Assembly: GCA_023423535.1 (NCBI GenBank)
Contig: JAFAFL010000106.1
Coordinates: 35,476-99,475 of the forward strand
From: Pseudomonadota bacterium
Lineage (GTDB): Bacteria > Myxococcota > Myxococcia > Myxococcales > Myxococcaceae
Direction of reading: 5' to 3'
DNA: 64,000 nt
Position numbers and translations under genes: made by a program
Part shown: in pieces, positions 8,760 through 16,598 of the stretch
Position numbering within the stretch: position 1 is the stretch's first letter
Layout: each line of letters begins with the position of its first letter
The notes under the pieces: model-generated
The model's input: only the letters and a program-made list of their open reading frames with translations
Told to the model about the DNA's origin: nothing
The model's database searches: none

Positions 8760-11700
8760 CGTTCCCCCAGTGCCCTCACGACCGGGCACGCCCCTCCGGC
8801 GGCGCAGCGCCGGCACCAGCCCCACGAGCAGCAGCGCCAGCGCCGGACCACCCGCCGCCGAACACCCGCCGCCGTCTTCCTGCGCCTTGGTGGCGATACC
8901 GCTCACCGACAGGTTCAGCTCCGCCTGGCCCTCCGGCTGACCGTCCAGCGCCACGCCGATGGTGGCGAACCCGGGGCCCTCCACGGTGGGAACGAAGCTG
9001 ACGGTGATCGCCGCCGGCTTGCCCGGCTCCAGCGTCCCCGGCGTGCCCGGCTCCACCACGAACGCCGGCGCCGACGAAGACACCGAGGCGATGGAGAGCG
9101 TCGCGTTCGTCTTGTTGGTGATGTTGAAGGTGTGGCTCACCTTCTGGCCCACCGCGACCGGGCCGTAGTCGTGCGTGAACGGCTGGGCCTCGAGGATCTG
9201 CGACACCGAGGTCCCGGTTACCGTCACCTGCGCCGGCGGCACGCGGTTGTCGCTGGACGCGAGCTGCAGCGTGGCCACGTGCTGCGCCGCGCCCTGCGGC
9301 TTGTAGGTCACCCGCGCGGTGACCGTGCCCAGCGGCTCGACCTGCGCCGCGGTGAAGACGACCTGGAAGTCGGACGCGTTCTGACCGGTGAGGCTCGCCG
9401 GAGACATCTGCAGCGTCTCCGAGGAGAGGTTCGACAGCGTCACCGTCAGCGGCTGGCTGCTCGTCCCCGCCTTCACGATGCCGAAGTCGAGGATCGTCGG
9501 GCTGAGCGAGAACACGTCGCTGATGCCGAGTCCCACGAGGTCCACGTACGCGCTGCCGGTGCCCGGGCGGTCGCTCTGGATGTTCAGCCGCGCGGTGGAC
9601 TCCCCCACGGCGGCCGCGGTCATCACCACCGACACGGTCCGGCTCTCACCGGCGGGGATGCTGAACTGGCCGGTGGGCATCTCCACGCGGAACGCGCTGG
9701 AGGCCTGGCCGGTCACGCCGAGCGAGAAGACCTGCAGCGGCGCGCTCCCGGTGTTCGTGATCTCGAAGGTCCGGGCCGCGGACGGACGGGCCACCACCTG
9801 CGCGCCGAAGGTCAGCGTGGTGGTGGAGAGGCTGAGGCCCGGGGCAATGCCCTCGCCCTCGAGCGCCACCTGGATCGACGGCGAGAGCGGGTCGTCGGAC
9901 ACCACGTGCAGCGTGGCGTTGGCCGCGCCCACCGCGGACGGCTGGAAGACGACCTGCACGTTCACCGGCTGGCCGTTCGGCGGCACCGTGAACGGCGTGC
10001 CCACGCCCGAGATCGTGAAGCGCGGCGCGCTGTTGCCGAGGAACTGCAGCGAGGACACGGTGAGCGCCCCGGTGCCGGTGTTCTGGATGGTGACGGTGCG
10101 GGTGCTGCTCTGGCCTACACGCACCTGGCCCCACGACACGCTGAGCGGCGCGACGCTGACCGTCGCGCTCTGGCCGGAGCCCGTGAGCGAGACCGCCACG
10201 CTCGGCCGCAGTGCGTCGCTGGAGACGACGTTCAGCGTCGCCTGCCGGTTGCCTCCCTGGGTGGGCCGGAACTGGACCGTCAGCTGCTGCTGCGCGCCCG
10301 GCGCGACGGTGAACGGCACCGCCTGGGAGGAGAGGAAGTCGGACGCGCCGTTGCCGGAGAACACCAGCCCGGTGACGGTGAGCGGCGCGTTGCCCGTGTT
10401 CGAGACGGTCAGGGTCCGGCTCCCCGAGCCGCCCACATTCACCGGATCAAAGGTGAGCGAGGTGGCGGAGAGCGTGAGGATCTCGCCGGAGCCCTCGCCC
10501 GCGAGCGGAATGGCGAGCGTCCCCGCCGGATAGCGGTTGCTCTGGATGTTCAGCGTGCCGGTGCGGTTGCCGGTGGCGGTGGGCTGGAAGCGGACCGCGA
10601 ACTGCTGGGTCGCGCCCGGCGCCACGGTGAACGGCAGCGGCGGCTGACCGGAGAGCGCGAACTCGTTGGCCACGCCGGTGCTCACGGACATCGCGGTGAT
10701 GGTCAGCGGCGCGTCACCGGTGTTCGCCAGCGAGAGCGTGCCGGTCTGGTACGCGCCGAGCGCCACCGGCCCGAAAGCGAGCTGCGCGGGCGTCACCGTC
10801 GCCACCGGGGCGCGCGCGGTGCCGCTGAGCTGGAGGATGTTCGGGCTGCCGGTGCTGTCGCTGGGGATGGAGATCTGCCCGGTGATGGGGCCCGGCGCGG
10901 TGGGCTGGAACCGGACGGTGAAGTTCTGCGACGCGCCCTGCGGCACGGTGCCCGCCGCGAGCGTGGTGGTGAAGGGACCAGTCACGGTCGGCGCGACGAG
11001 GTTCAGCGAGCCGATGCCGGTGTTGCCGATGGAGAAGGTGACAGGCGCGCTCATCCCGCCCACGAGCACGTCGGGGAAGGTGATGCTGCCCGGCGCGAGC
11101 ACCAGCTGCGGCTGCGTGCCGTTGCCCTGCGCGGTGAGCGTGTGCGGAGAGTTCGGCGCGTTGCTCGTCACGGTGACGGTGCCCGTGTGCGGACCGATGG
11201 TCGTGGGGAGGAAGCGCAGCGTGAAGGAGGTGCTGCCGCCCGCCGCGACCGCGGTGTTGGCGGTGAAGTTCGTCACGCTGAAGGGCGCGGTGGCGGTGAC
11301 GCTCGCCACGGTCATCGGCGCGTTGCCGGTGTTCTGGATGACGACCTGACGGGTGGCGTGCGCGCCGTTGATGCCCCAGTCGCCGAAGTTGACGGTCGAA
11401 GGCGCGAGCGCGAGCTGCGACTGCGCGCCGGTCACCGTGAGCTGCGCCACGTGCGGGCTGTTCAGCGCGTTGGAGGTGACCGAGAAGGTGCCGGTGTGGT
11501 TGCCCATCGCCGGCGGGTTGGCCACCACGCCGAAGGTGAGGCTGCTGCCGCTGGCGAGCGTGGTGGGCAGCGTGGGCCCGGAGGCGAGCGTGAACGGGCC
11601 GGTGAGCGTCGTCCCGTTGATCGTCACCGCCGCCGCGCTGTCGTTGGAGAGGGTGATCGTCTGCGGCGCGCTGGCGATGCCCACCGCCTGACCGCCGAAC

Positions 11701-12158
11701 GCCACGGTGGACGGACTGACCTGCACCGCCGCGATGGTGAAGGCCGCGGCCCCGCCGTTGAACTGGGACCAGGTGGAGGGCGAGCTCAGCGCGATCTCAC
11801 GCACCTGCCAGTGGTAGGTGCCGGGCGCGAGGTTGCTCACCGTGATCCACGGGTACTCCTGCACCACGCAGGAGGGCTTCGCCATGAACGCGCTCTGGTG
11901 CGTCGGCGTGTTGCTGAAGGCCGTGCCCAGCGGGCGGATCTCGAGGTCCAGCCGGTAGTTCAGCGTGGACGAGTCGCAGGTCGCCGAGTCGGAAGACGCG
12001 GTGATCTCGACCGAGGTCTGGGTGATCGTCCCGCCGGTCGGCACCGTGGCTCCTCCCGGCAACCTCTGGGTGAGGGTCAGCGGTGCGACGGGATGGGCCG
12101 CAAGCGCCGTCTGGGCAAGCAGGCTCAGCGCAACGACAAGGATGCGTTTGGCGTTCAT
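5358..12158 (-). CDS. Giant tandem choice-of-anchor-D/ASH repeat protein with two MYXO-CTERM tails (fused duplicate)
   Basis: One open frame of 2,266 residues starting at ATG 12158 (signal peptide MNAKRILVVALSLLAQTALA). It contains two complete copies of the same architecture: signal peptide, an N-terminal fibronectin-like domain of about 130 residues, nine ASPM/SPD-2/hydin-like ('choice-of-anchor D') domains of about 100 residues, and a MYXO-CTERM tail. The first tail (GGGCSAAGGPA..., helix, RRRRG) lies in the middle and runs without a stop into a second signal peptide starting MKKTMAKF (ATG at 8759). The second tail (CSAVGGPT..., helix, RRRRRQA) ends the frame. MYXO-CTERM proteins are exported and processed at the Cys for the myxobacterial surface. 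This is either a true fusion or two genes joined by a one-base indel in the C-run 8791-8794. First gene of the minus operon leading to the YfhO-like protein. Confidence 0.85.
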   Translation of the reverse strand: MNAKRILVVALSLLAQTALAAHPVAPLTLTQRLPGGATVPTGGTITQTSVEITASSDSATCDSSTLNYRLDLEIRPLGTAFSNTPTHQSAFMAKPSCVVQEYPWITVSNLAPGTYHWQVREIALSSPSTWSQFNGGAAAFTIAAVQVSPSTVAFGGQAVGIASAPQTITLSNDSAAAVTINGTTLTGPFTLASGPTLPTTLASGSSLTFGVVANPPAMGNHTGTFSVTSNALNSPHVAQLTVTGAQSQLALAPSTVNFGDWGINGAHATRQVVIQNTGNAPMTVASVTATAPFSVTNFTANTAVAAGGSTSFTLRFLPTTIGPHTGTVTVTSNAPNSPHTLTAQGNGTQPQLVLAPGSITFPDVLVGGMSAPVTFSIGNTGIGSLNLVAPTVTGPFTTTLAAGTVPQGASQNFTVRFQPTAPGPITGQISIPSDSTGSPNILQLSGTARAPVATVTPAQLAFGPVALGAYQTGTLSLANTGDAPLTITAMSVSTGVANEFALSGQPPLPFTVAPGATQQFAVRFQPTATGNRTGTLNIQSNRYPAGTLAIPLAGEGSGEILTLSATSLTFDPVNVGGSGSRTLTVSNTGNAPLTVTGLVFSGNGASDFLSSQAVPFTVAPGAQQQLTVQFRPTQGGNRQATLNVVSSDALRPSVAVSLTGSGQSATVSVAPLSVSWGQVRVGQSSTRTVTIQNTGTGALTVSSLQFLGNSAPRFTISGVGTPFTVPPNGQPVNVQVVFQPSAVGAANATLHVVSDDPLSPSIQVALEGEGIAPGLSLSTTTLTFGAQVVARPSAARTFEITNTGSAPLQVFSLGVTGQASSAFRVEMPTGQFSIPAGESRTVSVVMTAAAVGESTARLNIQSDRPGTGSAYVDLVGLGISDVFSLSPTILDFGIVKAGTSSQPLTVTLSNLSSETLQMSPASLTGQNASDFQVVFTAAQVEPLGTVTARVTYKPQGAAQHVATLQLASSDNRVPPAQVTVTGTSVSQILEAQPFTHDYGPVAVGQKVSHTFNITNKTNATLSIASVSSSAPAFVVEPGTPGTLEPGKPAAITVSFVPTVEGPGFATIGVALDGQPEGQAELNLSVSGIATKAQEDGGGCSAAGGPALALLLVGLVPALRRRRGVPGREGTGGTMKKTMAKFLAGIAPLLVVLGAGNAWASHPLPPLSLKQETLGGANIPGGGTVPGNAVRITASSDPATFDSTTPTYQLHLEIRPVGTPFTGTPTHMSTPMAKPTGVLQEYPFIEVSGLAAGAYQWQVREAYIGSFPGTSTWVQFNGGNTAFTLAGVQLSPTSLAFGGRKVAVTSAPLNVTFENQGQTAVTINSTSFTGPFSLVGGPALPTTVQPNGQVVFQVATTPPSIGSHTGTFVIQSSAPNSPHTVTLSVTGADPAVSLNPTTVSFGDWGFGGAPATRSITLSNTGNAPLTVTGGSTSGPFGVSGLAGVVVNAGQSTQFNVTFNPPSPGSHTGTLFVHSDAPGSPHQVSLSGNGTEPQLQLSPTALTFPSVVVGQQSAPVAFSISNNGTAPLNLLAPTVTGPFTTTLVAGQLAAGGTGNYTVTFVPAAPGPAQGTISIPSDASGAPRVLTLTATATAPIAQLSPSSVSLGSVALGSSGTSTLTLTNAGDAPLTVSALSLGGGAAGEYTIQGAPAVPFTVAAGGTQTFDVRFAPTTVGPRSALLTVASNTYPAGTFSVPVSGEGVGAVKSLSATSFNFGAVNLGGTGHGTLTVSNSGNTPLSITGLTFSGGAAAEFGTTTSVPATVAPGASLKVGLTFQPTIGGARASTLTVVSNDPLQPSVQVQVAGIGQSPSVSVSPLNLSFGQVRVGQAEIRTFVMQNTGTGPLTITDLTFTGPDAARFSRQPGIVPVTLQPNAPGRVVGVTFTPNAVGAANAQLTVLTDDPQNPTVQLSLAGEGIAPTLMLSDTTLSFGAQVVGRTSSARTLQLHNPGNAPLQVFSVALTGMNASSFAVAQPNGPFSVPAGGSRTVSVVVTAATAGEVAARLNIQSDATGAGTAQVDLTALGISEVFSVTPATVDFGVRRQGSPSAPVEITLTNLSAESLPLSPAQLGGANVADFAVSFSATAIEANGTVTANVTYRPQSGGTHTGTLRLGAADTRVAGVTVTLTGNSVSRVLESPSGTRDFGEVQVGSQMTQELTLSNKTGQPVQIASYGSTHPAFTVEPGAPTTVPANGQVSFQVTFAPTAAGTATGSVTVTVDGQSQPELSVGVVGNGLAKPEDKEGGCSAVGGPTLLWLLAGLAVPALRRRRRQA
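8760..12158 (-). repeat. Unit 1 of gene-scale tandem duplication (1,133 codons)
   Basis: Upstream copy. ASH-domain starts can be followed by their 'xFGxxxVG' strands: FGGQAVG, FGDWGING, FPDVLVG, FGPVALG, FDPVNVG, WGQVRVG, FGAQVVA, FGIVKAG, YGPVAVG. These nine match the nine of unit 2 in the same order, so the whole gene was duplicated rather than single domains added. The unit ends in a MYXO-CTERM tail plus eleven residues that run into unit 2. Confidence 0.8.
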
Positions 12159-12186
12159 CAGCTCACTCGGATGGGGAGGTGCCGAG

Positions 12187-12217
12187 GTTATAGGCGCGAC
12201 AAGGGTGTAGAATTCAA
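12187..12217 (-). promoter_or_regulatory. Possible sigma-70-type promoter of the giant repeat protein gene
   Basis: On the minus strand TTGAAT (12217-12212) and TATAAC (12192-12187) are separated by 19 bases, in the 67-base gap between the HlyD-like gene and the giant gene. The local AT content stands out from its surroundings. The spacer is two bases longer than optimal, so this is a tentative call. Confidence 0.3.
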
Positions 12218-12225
12218 CCCCCCCG

Positions 12226-13755
12226 CTACAGGCCGACGAGCCCGAGCAGGTGCGACAGCGCCGGGGCGGACTGGCAGTGAACCTTTGCCGTCGCACGCAG
12301 CAGCCGGGCTTCTTCAGAAGAAGGCGCGGGCAGCACGACCAGCGCGTGGCCTCGTCCCGCTTCACCGGCCTCCACCGCCGAGACCTGCGCCGTGAGGATG
12401 CGACCGGTCGGCAACTCCAGCGACACCGGCCTGCCCACGTGCACCCGATGCAGCTCCGAGGCCTCGAGCGGGATGCGGGCACGGACCTCTCGCGCGTCGG
12501 CCACCTGTCCGAGCGCCTCTCCCCGGCGCACCTGCGCGTCCGCCTCGACCTGCGGAGAGAAGGTGCCGGTGATCGGCGCGCGCAGCACGCTCGTCTCCAC
12601 GAGGTGTTCGAGCTCCGCGAGCCGGTGCGCGACCGCCTCCTGCCGCACCTCGAGCGCCTCCACCTCCGCCGCGCCGGAGCGCTCCCGGAAGGTTGCCGTC
12701 GCCGCCAGCAGCTCCGCCTCGCGAGCGGACTTCATCGACGCGCTGCGCGCCCTCGCGAGCCGCGTCCTAGCCCGCTCCACGCGCGCGGCCTCGAGCTTCG
12801 CCTCCGCGCTGTCTGCCCTCGCCGCCGCGAGCAGCCGCTTCGCCTCCAGCCCCTGCAGCTCCGCCTCCAGCCGCGCGCGCTCTTCGGAGAGCTCCAGCGA
12901 AACGAGCTGCAGCACCGCGGTGCCCTCCGACACCTCGGCCCCGCGCTCCGCCAGCAGCACCACCTTCGCGTCGGCCGATGCGCTGAGCGCGTGCACCACC
13001 GCCGGCTCGAAGGAGACCTCCGCGCTCACCGTGTAGGGCAACGGAACGCCGAGGATCCCCAGCACCGCCGCCGTGCCCACCGCCGCCGCCAGCGCGGAGA
13101 CGCGCCTTCGCTTCGGACGCGCGCGGGACGGGAGCTCGGCGGTCATGGTGCGAGGGATCGCGGGGCCCGTCGTCACGGTCAGGCCTGCGCCTGCGCCCAG
13201 CCGCTCGTCGATCCGCGCACGGAGGGAGGATGCCTCGGGAAGGTCCGGCTGCAGCTTCGCCAGCGCGTCGAGCTGCGCGCGAGCGGCCTCGAAGCGCTCT
13301 TCGCGAAAGGCGCGCAGGGCGCTCTGGAAGTGGGCGCGGATCTCCGGCGTCCACTGCACCCTCGGCGCCCACGGTCCGTGCTCCGGGAGGCCGTTCGCGG
13401 AGCGGGTGCCGGGCGCCTCGAGGAAGTCGTACGCATGGAGCCGGCGGAGAAAGGTGCCGAGGCTCTCGAAGGAGAGCGGGATGCCAATGTGCGCGGCCGC
13501 GGCGACGAGCGCCGAGGCGGAGCGGCGCCCATCGAGCATGCGCGCGATGGAGACCTCGTATTCGTAGAGCCCGAGCACGCGTTCGGTGCCCGGAAGCACC
13601 GCGTCGAAGAGGACCGCGCCGCGCGGATTCGGCGTCACCAGCAGGTCGCGCCGCAGCCTCGGCACCGCATCCTCCGGTGCTCTCGGAAGCAGCGGGGGCG
13701 CGTTTTCCCGGGTGTCCTTGTCCCTCTGCATCGGCCAGGCAGAGCATCCCCGCAT
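12226..13755 (-). CDS. HlyD-family periplasmic adaptor with PqqD-like N-terminal domain
   Basis: 509 residues (or 501 from the second ATG at 13731). Residues about 35-110 form a small winged-helix-like segment ('LYEYEVSIARMLDGRRS') resembling PqqD/RiPP-recognition-type domains. A short TPR-like helical stretch follows (about 145-190), then one transmembrane helix (about 222-242). The periplasmic part has a lipoyl-like barrel-sandwich half, a long coiled-coil hairpin rich in Glu/Arg/Ala (about 280-385), and the return half 'VLRAPITGTF'. Such adaptors bridge an inner-membrane ABC exporter and an outer-membrane channel. No transporter gene is adjacent, which is unusual. It starts 13 bases after the MarR stop, so it is probably MarR-controlled and co-transcribed. 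Confidence 0.82.
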   Translation of the reverse strand: MRGCSAWPMQRDKDTRENAPPLLPRAPEDAVPRLRRDLLVTPNPRGAVLFDAVLPGTERVLGLYEYEVSIARMLDGRRSASALVAAAAHIGIPLSFESLGTFLRRLHAYDFLEAPGTRSANGLPEHGPWAPRVQWTPEIRAHFQSALRAFREERFEAARAQLDALAKLQPDLPEASSLRARIDERLGAGAGLTVTTGPAIPRTMTAELPSRARPKRRRVSALAAAVGTAAVLGILGVPLPYTVSAEVSFEPAVVHALSASADAKVVLLAERGAEVSEGTAVLQLVSLELSEERARLEAELQGLEAKRLLAAARADSAEAKLEAARVERARTRLARARSASMKSAREAELLAATATFRERSGAAEVEALEVRQEAVAHRLAELEHLVETSVLRAPITGTFSPQVEADAQVRRGEALGQVADAREVRARIPLEASELHRVHVGRPVSLELPTGRILTAQVSAVEAGEAGRGHALVVLPAPSSEEARLLRATAKVHCQSAPALSHLLGLVGL

Positions 13756-13768
13756 CCGGGGCGCCGGC

Positions 13769-14239
13769 TCAACCCTCCCCCGCCTCCAGCGCCGCCACCA
13801 CGTCGGTGAGGATGGCCCCGAGCTCCTTCATCCGGGCTTTCCCCACTTCTCGCGCGAGCGCGTCCTCCACTTCGGCGAGCACCGAGAGCCCGTCCGCGAT
13901 CGCCTCGCGGCCCTCGGCGGTGAAGCGCACCAGCCGCGCGCGTCCGTCCTTCGGATCCGGCACCGACTCGAGCACCCCGAGCCCTGCGAGGTCGTCCACC
14001 AGCTGCTGCACCGCCTGCTTGGTGATGCCCACCGCGCGGGCGATGTCGCTGGGGCGGCTGCCCTCTTCGGCGATGTGCGGAAACAGCCGCGTGTGCGCCG
14101 GCCGCAGCTGCGTGCTCAGCCCACCCGCGGCGTTCACCCGCTCCAGCGCGCGCTCGTCGAGCAGCCGCGCCGCCTTGAGGAGCAGCTGCCCCACACTCTG
14201 CCTCTTGAGGGCGTCGAGCTTCTTCCAGTCCATGGCCAT
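13769..14239 (-). CDS. MarR-family transcriptional regulator
   Basis: 156 residues with the MarR winged helix-turn-helix at about 55-110: 'SRPSDIARAVGITKQAVQQLVDDL' recognition region, then a wing with 'DPKDGRARLV', the classic conserved DxRxR segment. Flanking helices would form the dimer interface. MarR proteins repress their own operon and a divergent gene and are released by small aromatic or lipophilic ligands. Here the divergent neighbour is a dehalogenase-like hydrolase and the downstream gene a HlyD-type adaptor. A perfect inverted repeat lies in the intergenic region. The two Met codons at 14239 and 14233 are alternative starts. Confidence 0.92.
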   Translation of the reverse strand: MAMDWKKLDALKRQSVGQLLLKAARLLDERALERVNAAGGLSTQLRPAHTRLFPHIAEEGSRPSDIARAVGITKQAVQQLVDDLAGLGVLESVPDPKDGRARLVRFTAEGREAIADGLSVLAEVEDALAREVGKARMKELGAILTDVVAALEAGEG

Positions 14240-14311
14240 GGTTCCGGGGATCCCGATGATCCCGATGGTGAAGCATCCTTGACGAACGCGGGTGCCGCAA
14301 TTATCTGAACA

Positions 14312-14331
14312 TGGTCAAGCAAGCCTGACCA
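14312..14331. promoter_or_regulatory. Candidate MarR operator (inverted repeat TGGTCA-N8-TGACCA)
   Basis: The 112-base gap between the divergent marR-type gene and the hydrolase holds a perfect palindrome with 6-base arms, TGGTCA at 14312-14317 and TGACCA at 14326-14331, 10 bp-helical-turn spaced. It lies in the only AT-rich part of the gap, 21 bases before the hydrolase start codon. Size and spacing fit a MarR dimer site that would block both promoters. Binding is inferred from position. Confidence 0.55.
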
Positions 14332-14351
14332 ATTCTGAGAAGGAGCCGCAC

Positions 14352-15314
14352 ATGGCCACGCCCCGCTGGTTGGACACTGCCGCCTACCCGTTCACGCCGG
14401 ACCGCTTCGTGGAGCTGGACTGGGGGCGGATGCACTACCTCGACGAGGGCCCTCGGGACGCACCGGTGCTCCTCTTCGTCCACGGCACGCCCACCTGGTC
14501 GTTCGAGTGGCGGCACCTCATCCGGGCGCTCTCGGATCGCTACCGCTGCGTGGCGCCGGACCTGCTCGGCTTCGGGCTCTCGGAGCGGCCGCGCAAGGTC
14601 GAGGGCGGCTTCGACTACACCCCGGAGGCTCACGCACGGGCCGTTCGCCAGTTCGTCCAGCGCCTGGACCTGCGCGACCTCACGCTGGCCGTGCACGACT
14701 TCGGCGGCCCCATCGCGCTGCCGCTGGCGCTGGACGGAGACCTCGTGCGCCGGCTGGTGGTGCTGAACTCGTGGATGTGGCCGTTCGACGACGACCCGGT
14801 GATGGCGAAGCGCGCGCGCATGGCGTCCGGAGGCTTCGGCCGCTTCCTCTATAGGAGGCTCAACGCGTCACTCCGCCTCATCGCGCCCAGCGCGTGGGGA
14901 GACCGCCGCAAGCTGACGGCGAAGATCCAGTCGCAATACCTCGCGCCCTTCCGAGGCGATCCGGACGCGCGCGAGCAGGTGCTGTGGACGCTCGCGCGAT
15001 CGCTGCTCGGCTCGAGCGCGCACTACCGCTCTTTGTGGGACCGGCGCGCTTCGCTGTCACGGCTGCCGGCGCTGATCGTGTGGGGCCTTCGCGACAGCGC
15101 GTTCCCGCCGCGGATGCTGGACCGGTGGCGCGAGGCCCTGCCGCACGCGCAGGTCGTCACGCTGGACGGCGCCGGGCACTGGCCCCACGAAGAGGAGCCG
15201 GAAGAGGTGGTGCGAGCGCTGGAGGCCTTCCTGCGCGATCAGCCCGGGACGTTCGCGTCGTCGCCTTCGGTGGAGTCTTCCTCCTCCGCGGGCGAGCCGG
15301 TGACGCTGCGCTGA
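14352..15314 (+). CDS. Alpha/beta hydrolase of the haloalkane dehalogenase / epoxide hydrolase type
   Basis: 320 residues from ATG 14352, chosen because AGGAG lies 8 bases upstream; a longer in-frame start at 14292 would cross the operator. Oxyanion-hole strand HGTPTWSFEW (44-53), nucleophile Asp116 in VHDFGG, and a late His in 'GAGHWPHEEEP'. An Asp nucleophile rather than Ser points to dehalogenase or epoxide hydrolase chemistry, although the Trp that usually follows the nucleophile in dehalogenases is Phe here. Divergent from a MarR repressor, so probably induced by its substrate or a xenobiotic. Its last 76 bases overlap the convergent thiI gene. Confidence 0.85.
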   Translation: MATPRWLDTAAYPFTPDRFVELDWGRMHYLDEGPRDAPVLLFVHGTPTWSFEWRHLIRALSDRYRCVAPDLLGFGLSERPRKVEGGFDYTPEAHARAVRQFVQRLDLRDLTLAVHDFGGPIALPLALDGDLVRRLVVLNSWMWPFDDDPVMAKRARMASGGFGRFLYRRLNASLRLIAPSAWGDRRKLTAKIQSQYLAPFRGDPDAREQVLWTLARSLLGSSAHYRSLWDRRASLSRLPALIVWGLRDSAFPPRMLDRWREALPHAQVVTLDGAGHWPHEEEPEEVVRALEAFLRDQPGTFASSPSVESSSSAGEPVTLR

Positions 15315-16471
15315 TCCGGCCAGAAGTACTCCTTCACCTCCGTCCGGTAGAGCGCGTCGGCCACCAGCGCGTCGATGTCCAGCTTCCGCTCTGCCTCGGT
15401 GCACTCGGCGTCGCTGGAGGAGACGCTGGGGCTCTTCGGCAGGAAGAGCTGGCAGCAGTCCTGGTCGGGGAGGATGGAGGTCTCGAAAGTCCCCAGCCGC
15501 TCCGCCTGATCGATGATCTCCTGCTTGTCGCTGCCGCACAGCGGACGGAGGATCGGCAGCTCCGCGACCGCGTCCACCGCCGCGATGTTCTGCAGCGTCT
15601 GCGATGCGACCTGGCCCACGCTCTCGCCGGTCACCAGCGCCCGAGCGCCCCGCCGCTGCGCGATCTTCTGCGCGATGCGGACCATGAAGCGCCGGTAGAG
15701 GAGCACGCGCAGACGCTCCGGCGCGTTGAGGCGCACCGCCGTCTGCACCTCCAGGAGCGGCACGAGGTGAAGGCGCGACCGGTACTGCCAGCGCGTGAGC
15801 CGCTCGGTGAGGTCTTCGGCCTTCTCGATCGTCGCCCGGTCCACCCGCGGGTAGCTGTGGAAGTGCACGAACTCCGCGCGGCAGCCGCGCTTGATCATCC
15901 GGAACGCGGCCACCGGCGAGTCGATCCCGCCGGAGAGCAGCACCGCGACCTTGCCCGCCGTGCCCACCGGCAGCCCGCCGATGCCGCGCAGCTTGCGCGT
16001 GCCCACGAGCATCTGGTCCCCGTACACGAGCACGAACGCCTCGAGCTCCGGGCGGTTGAGCTTTACCGGCACGCCGGTCGCCGTGTGCACGAGCCCGCCG
16101 ATCAGCCGGTTCAGCTCGTCGGAGGTCTGGTGGTACGTCTTCTCGCGACGCCGCGCGGTGATGCGGAAGTTCTGCGGTTTCTCCGCGCGGATGGTCTCGA
16201 TCACCGTGCGCGCCACCGCCTCCGGATCCGCCCCGTGCCGCACCACCGGCATCGCGTGCGCCACGCCGCAGGTCTCCAGCGCCCGGCGCAGGGCCTCCGC
16301 GCCATCGACGTCCGCGCCCTCGACGAGCATGCCGCCGGTGTAGCGATCCACCCTCACCTTCCCCAGCGGCGCGAGCGCGGTGAGGAGGTTCTGCTTCAGC
16401 CGGCGCTCGAAGAGGCCGCGGTTGCCGCCCTTGAGGGCCACCTCGTGGAAGTGGATGGAGATGGGATCCAA
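15239..16471 (-). CDS. thiI: tRNA 4-thiouridine synthetase ThiI
   Basis: 410 residues from a TTG start at 16471, preceded by GGAG with 6-base spacing; the frame stays open upstream but that part has no family similarity. Order: ferredoxin-like and THUMP domains (about 1-165, including 'HFHEVALKGGNR' and 'FRITARRREKTYHQTS'), then the ATP-pyrophosphatase domain with P-loop SGGIDSP (180-186) and 'PDQDCCQLFLPKSP' near 345. It adenylates U8 of tRNA and transfers sulfur; in many bacteria it also serves thiazole synthesis. There is no C-terminal rhodanese domain, so sulfur transfer must use another protein, as in the short ThiI forms. The 3' end overlaps the convergent hydrolase gene. Confidence 0.92.
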   Translation of the reverse strand: MDPISIHFHEVALKGGNRGLFERRLKQNLLTALAPLGKVRVDRYTGGMLVEGADVDGAEALRRALETCGVAHAMPVVRHGADPEAVARTVIETIRAEKPQNFRITARRREKTYHQTSDELNRLIGGLVHTATGVPVKLNRPELEAFVLVYGDQMLVGTRKLRGIGGLPVGTAGKVAVLLSGGIDSPVAAFRMIKRGCRAEFVHFHSYPRVDRATIEKAEDLTERLTRWQYRSRLHLVPLLEVQTAVRLNAPERLRVLLYRRFMVRIAQKIAQRRGARALVTGESVGQVASQTLQNIAAVDAVAELPILRPLCGSDKQEIIDQAERLGTFETSILPDQDCCQLFLPKSPSVSSSDAECTEAERKLDIDALVADALYRTEVKEYFWPDQRSVTGSPAEEEDSTEGDDANVPG

Positions 16472-16598
16472 GTGTGCTCCGACGCGCGTTGGGGCGCGGG
16501 TCTGTATCACCTTTCTTTTCGTCCACAGCCGCTCCGTGCAGGGCGGCCGGCCGAGCGGGGAGCTTGCCGCGCCGCAGGGCACGCCGGACCCTGAGAGG

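Noticed and set aside
5016..12395. A 2,459-codon open frame on the plus strand opposite the giant repeat protein
   Set aside because: It is the antisense shadow of a GC-rich repeated gene: Arg/His/Gly/Ala-dominated translation, no domains, no signal or ribosome binding site, while the minus-strand frame has clear signal peptides and ASH domains.
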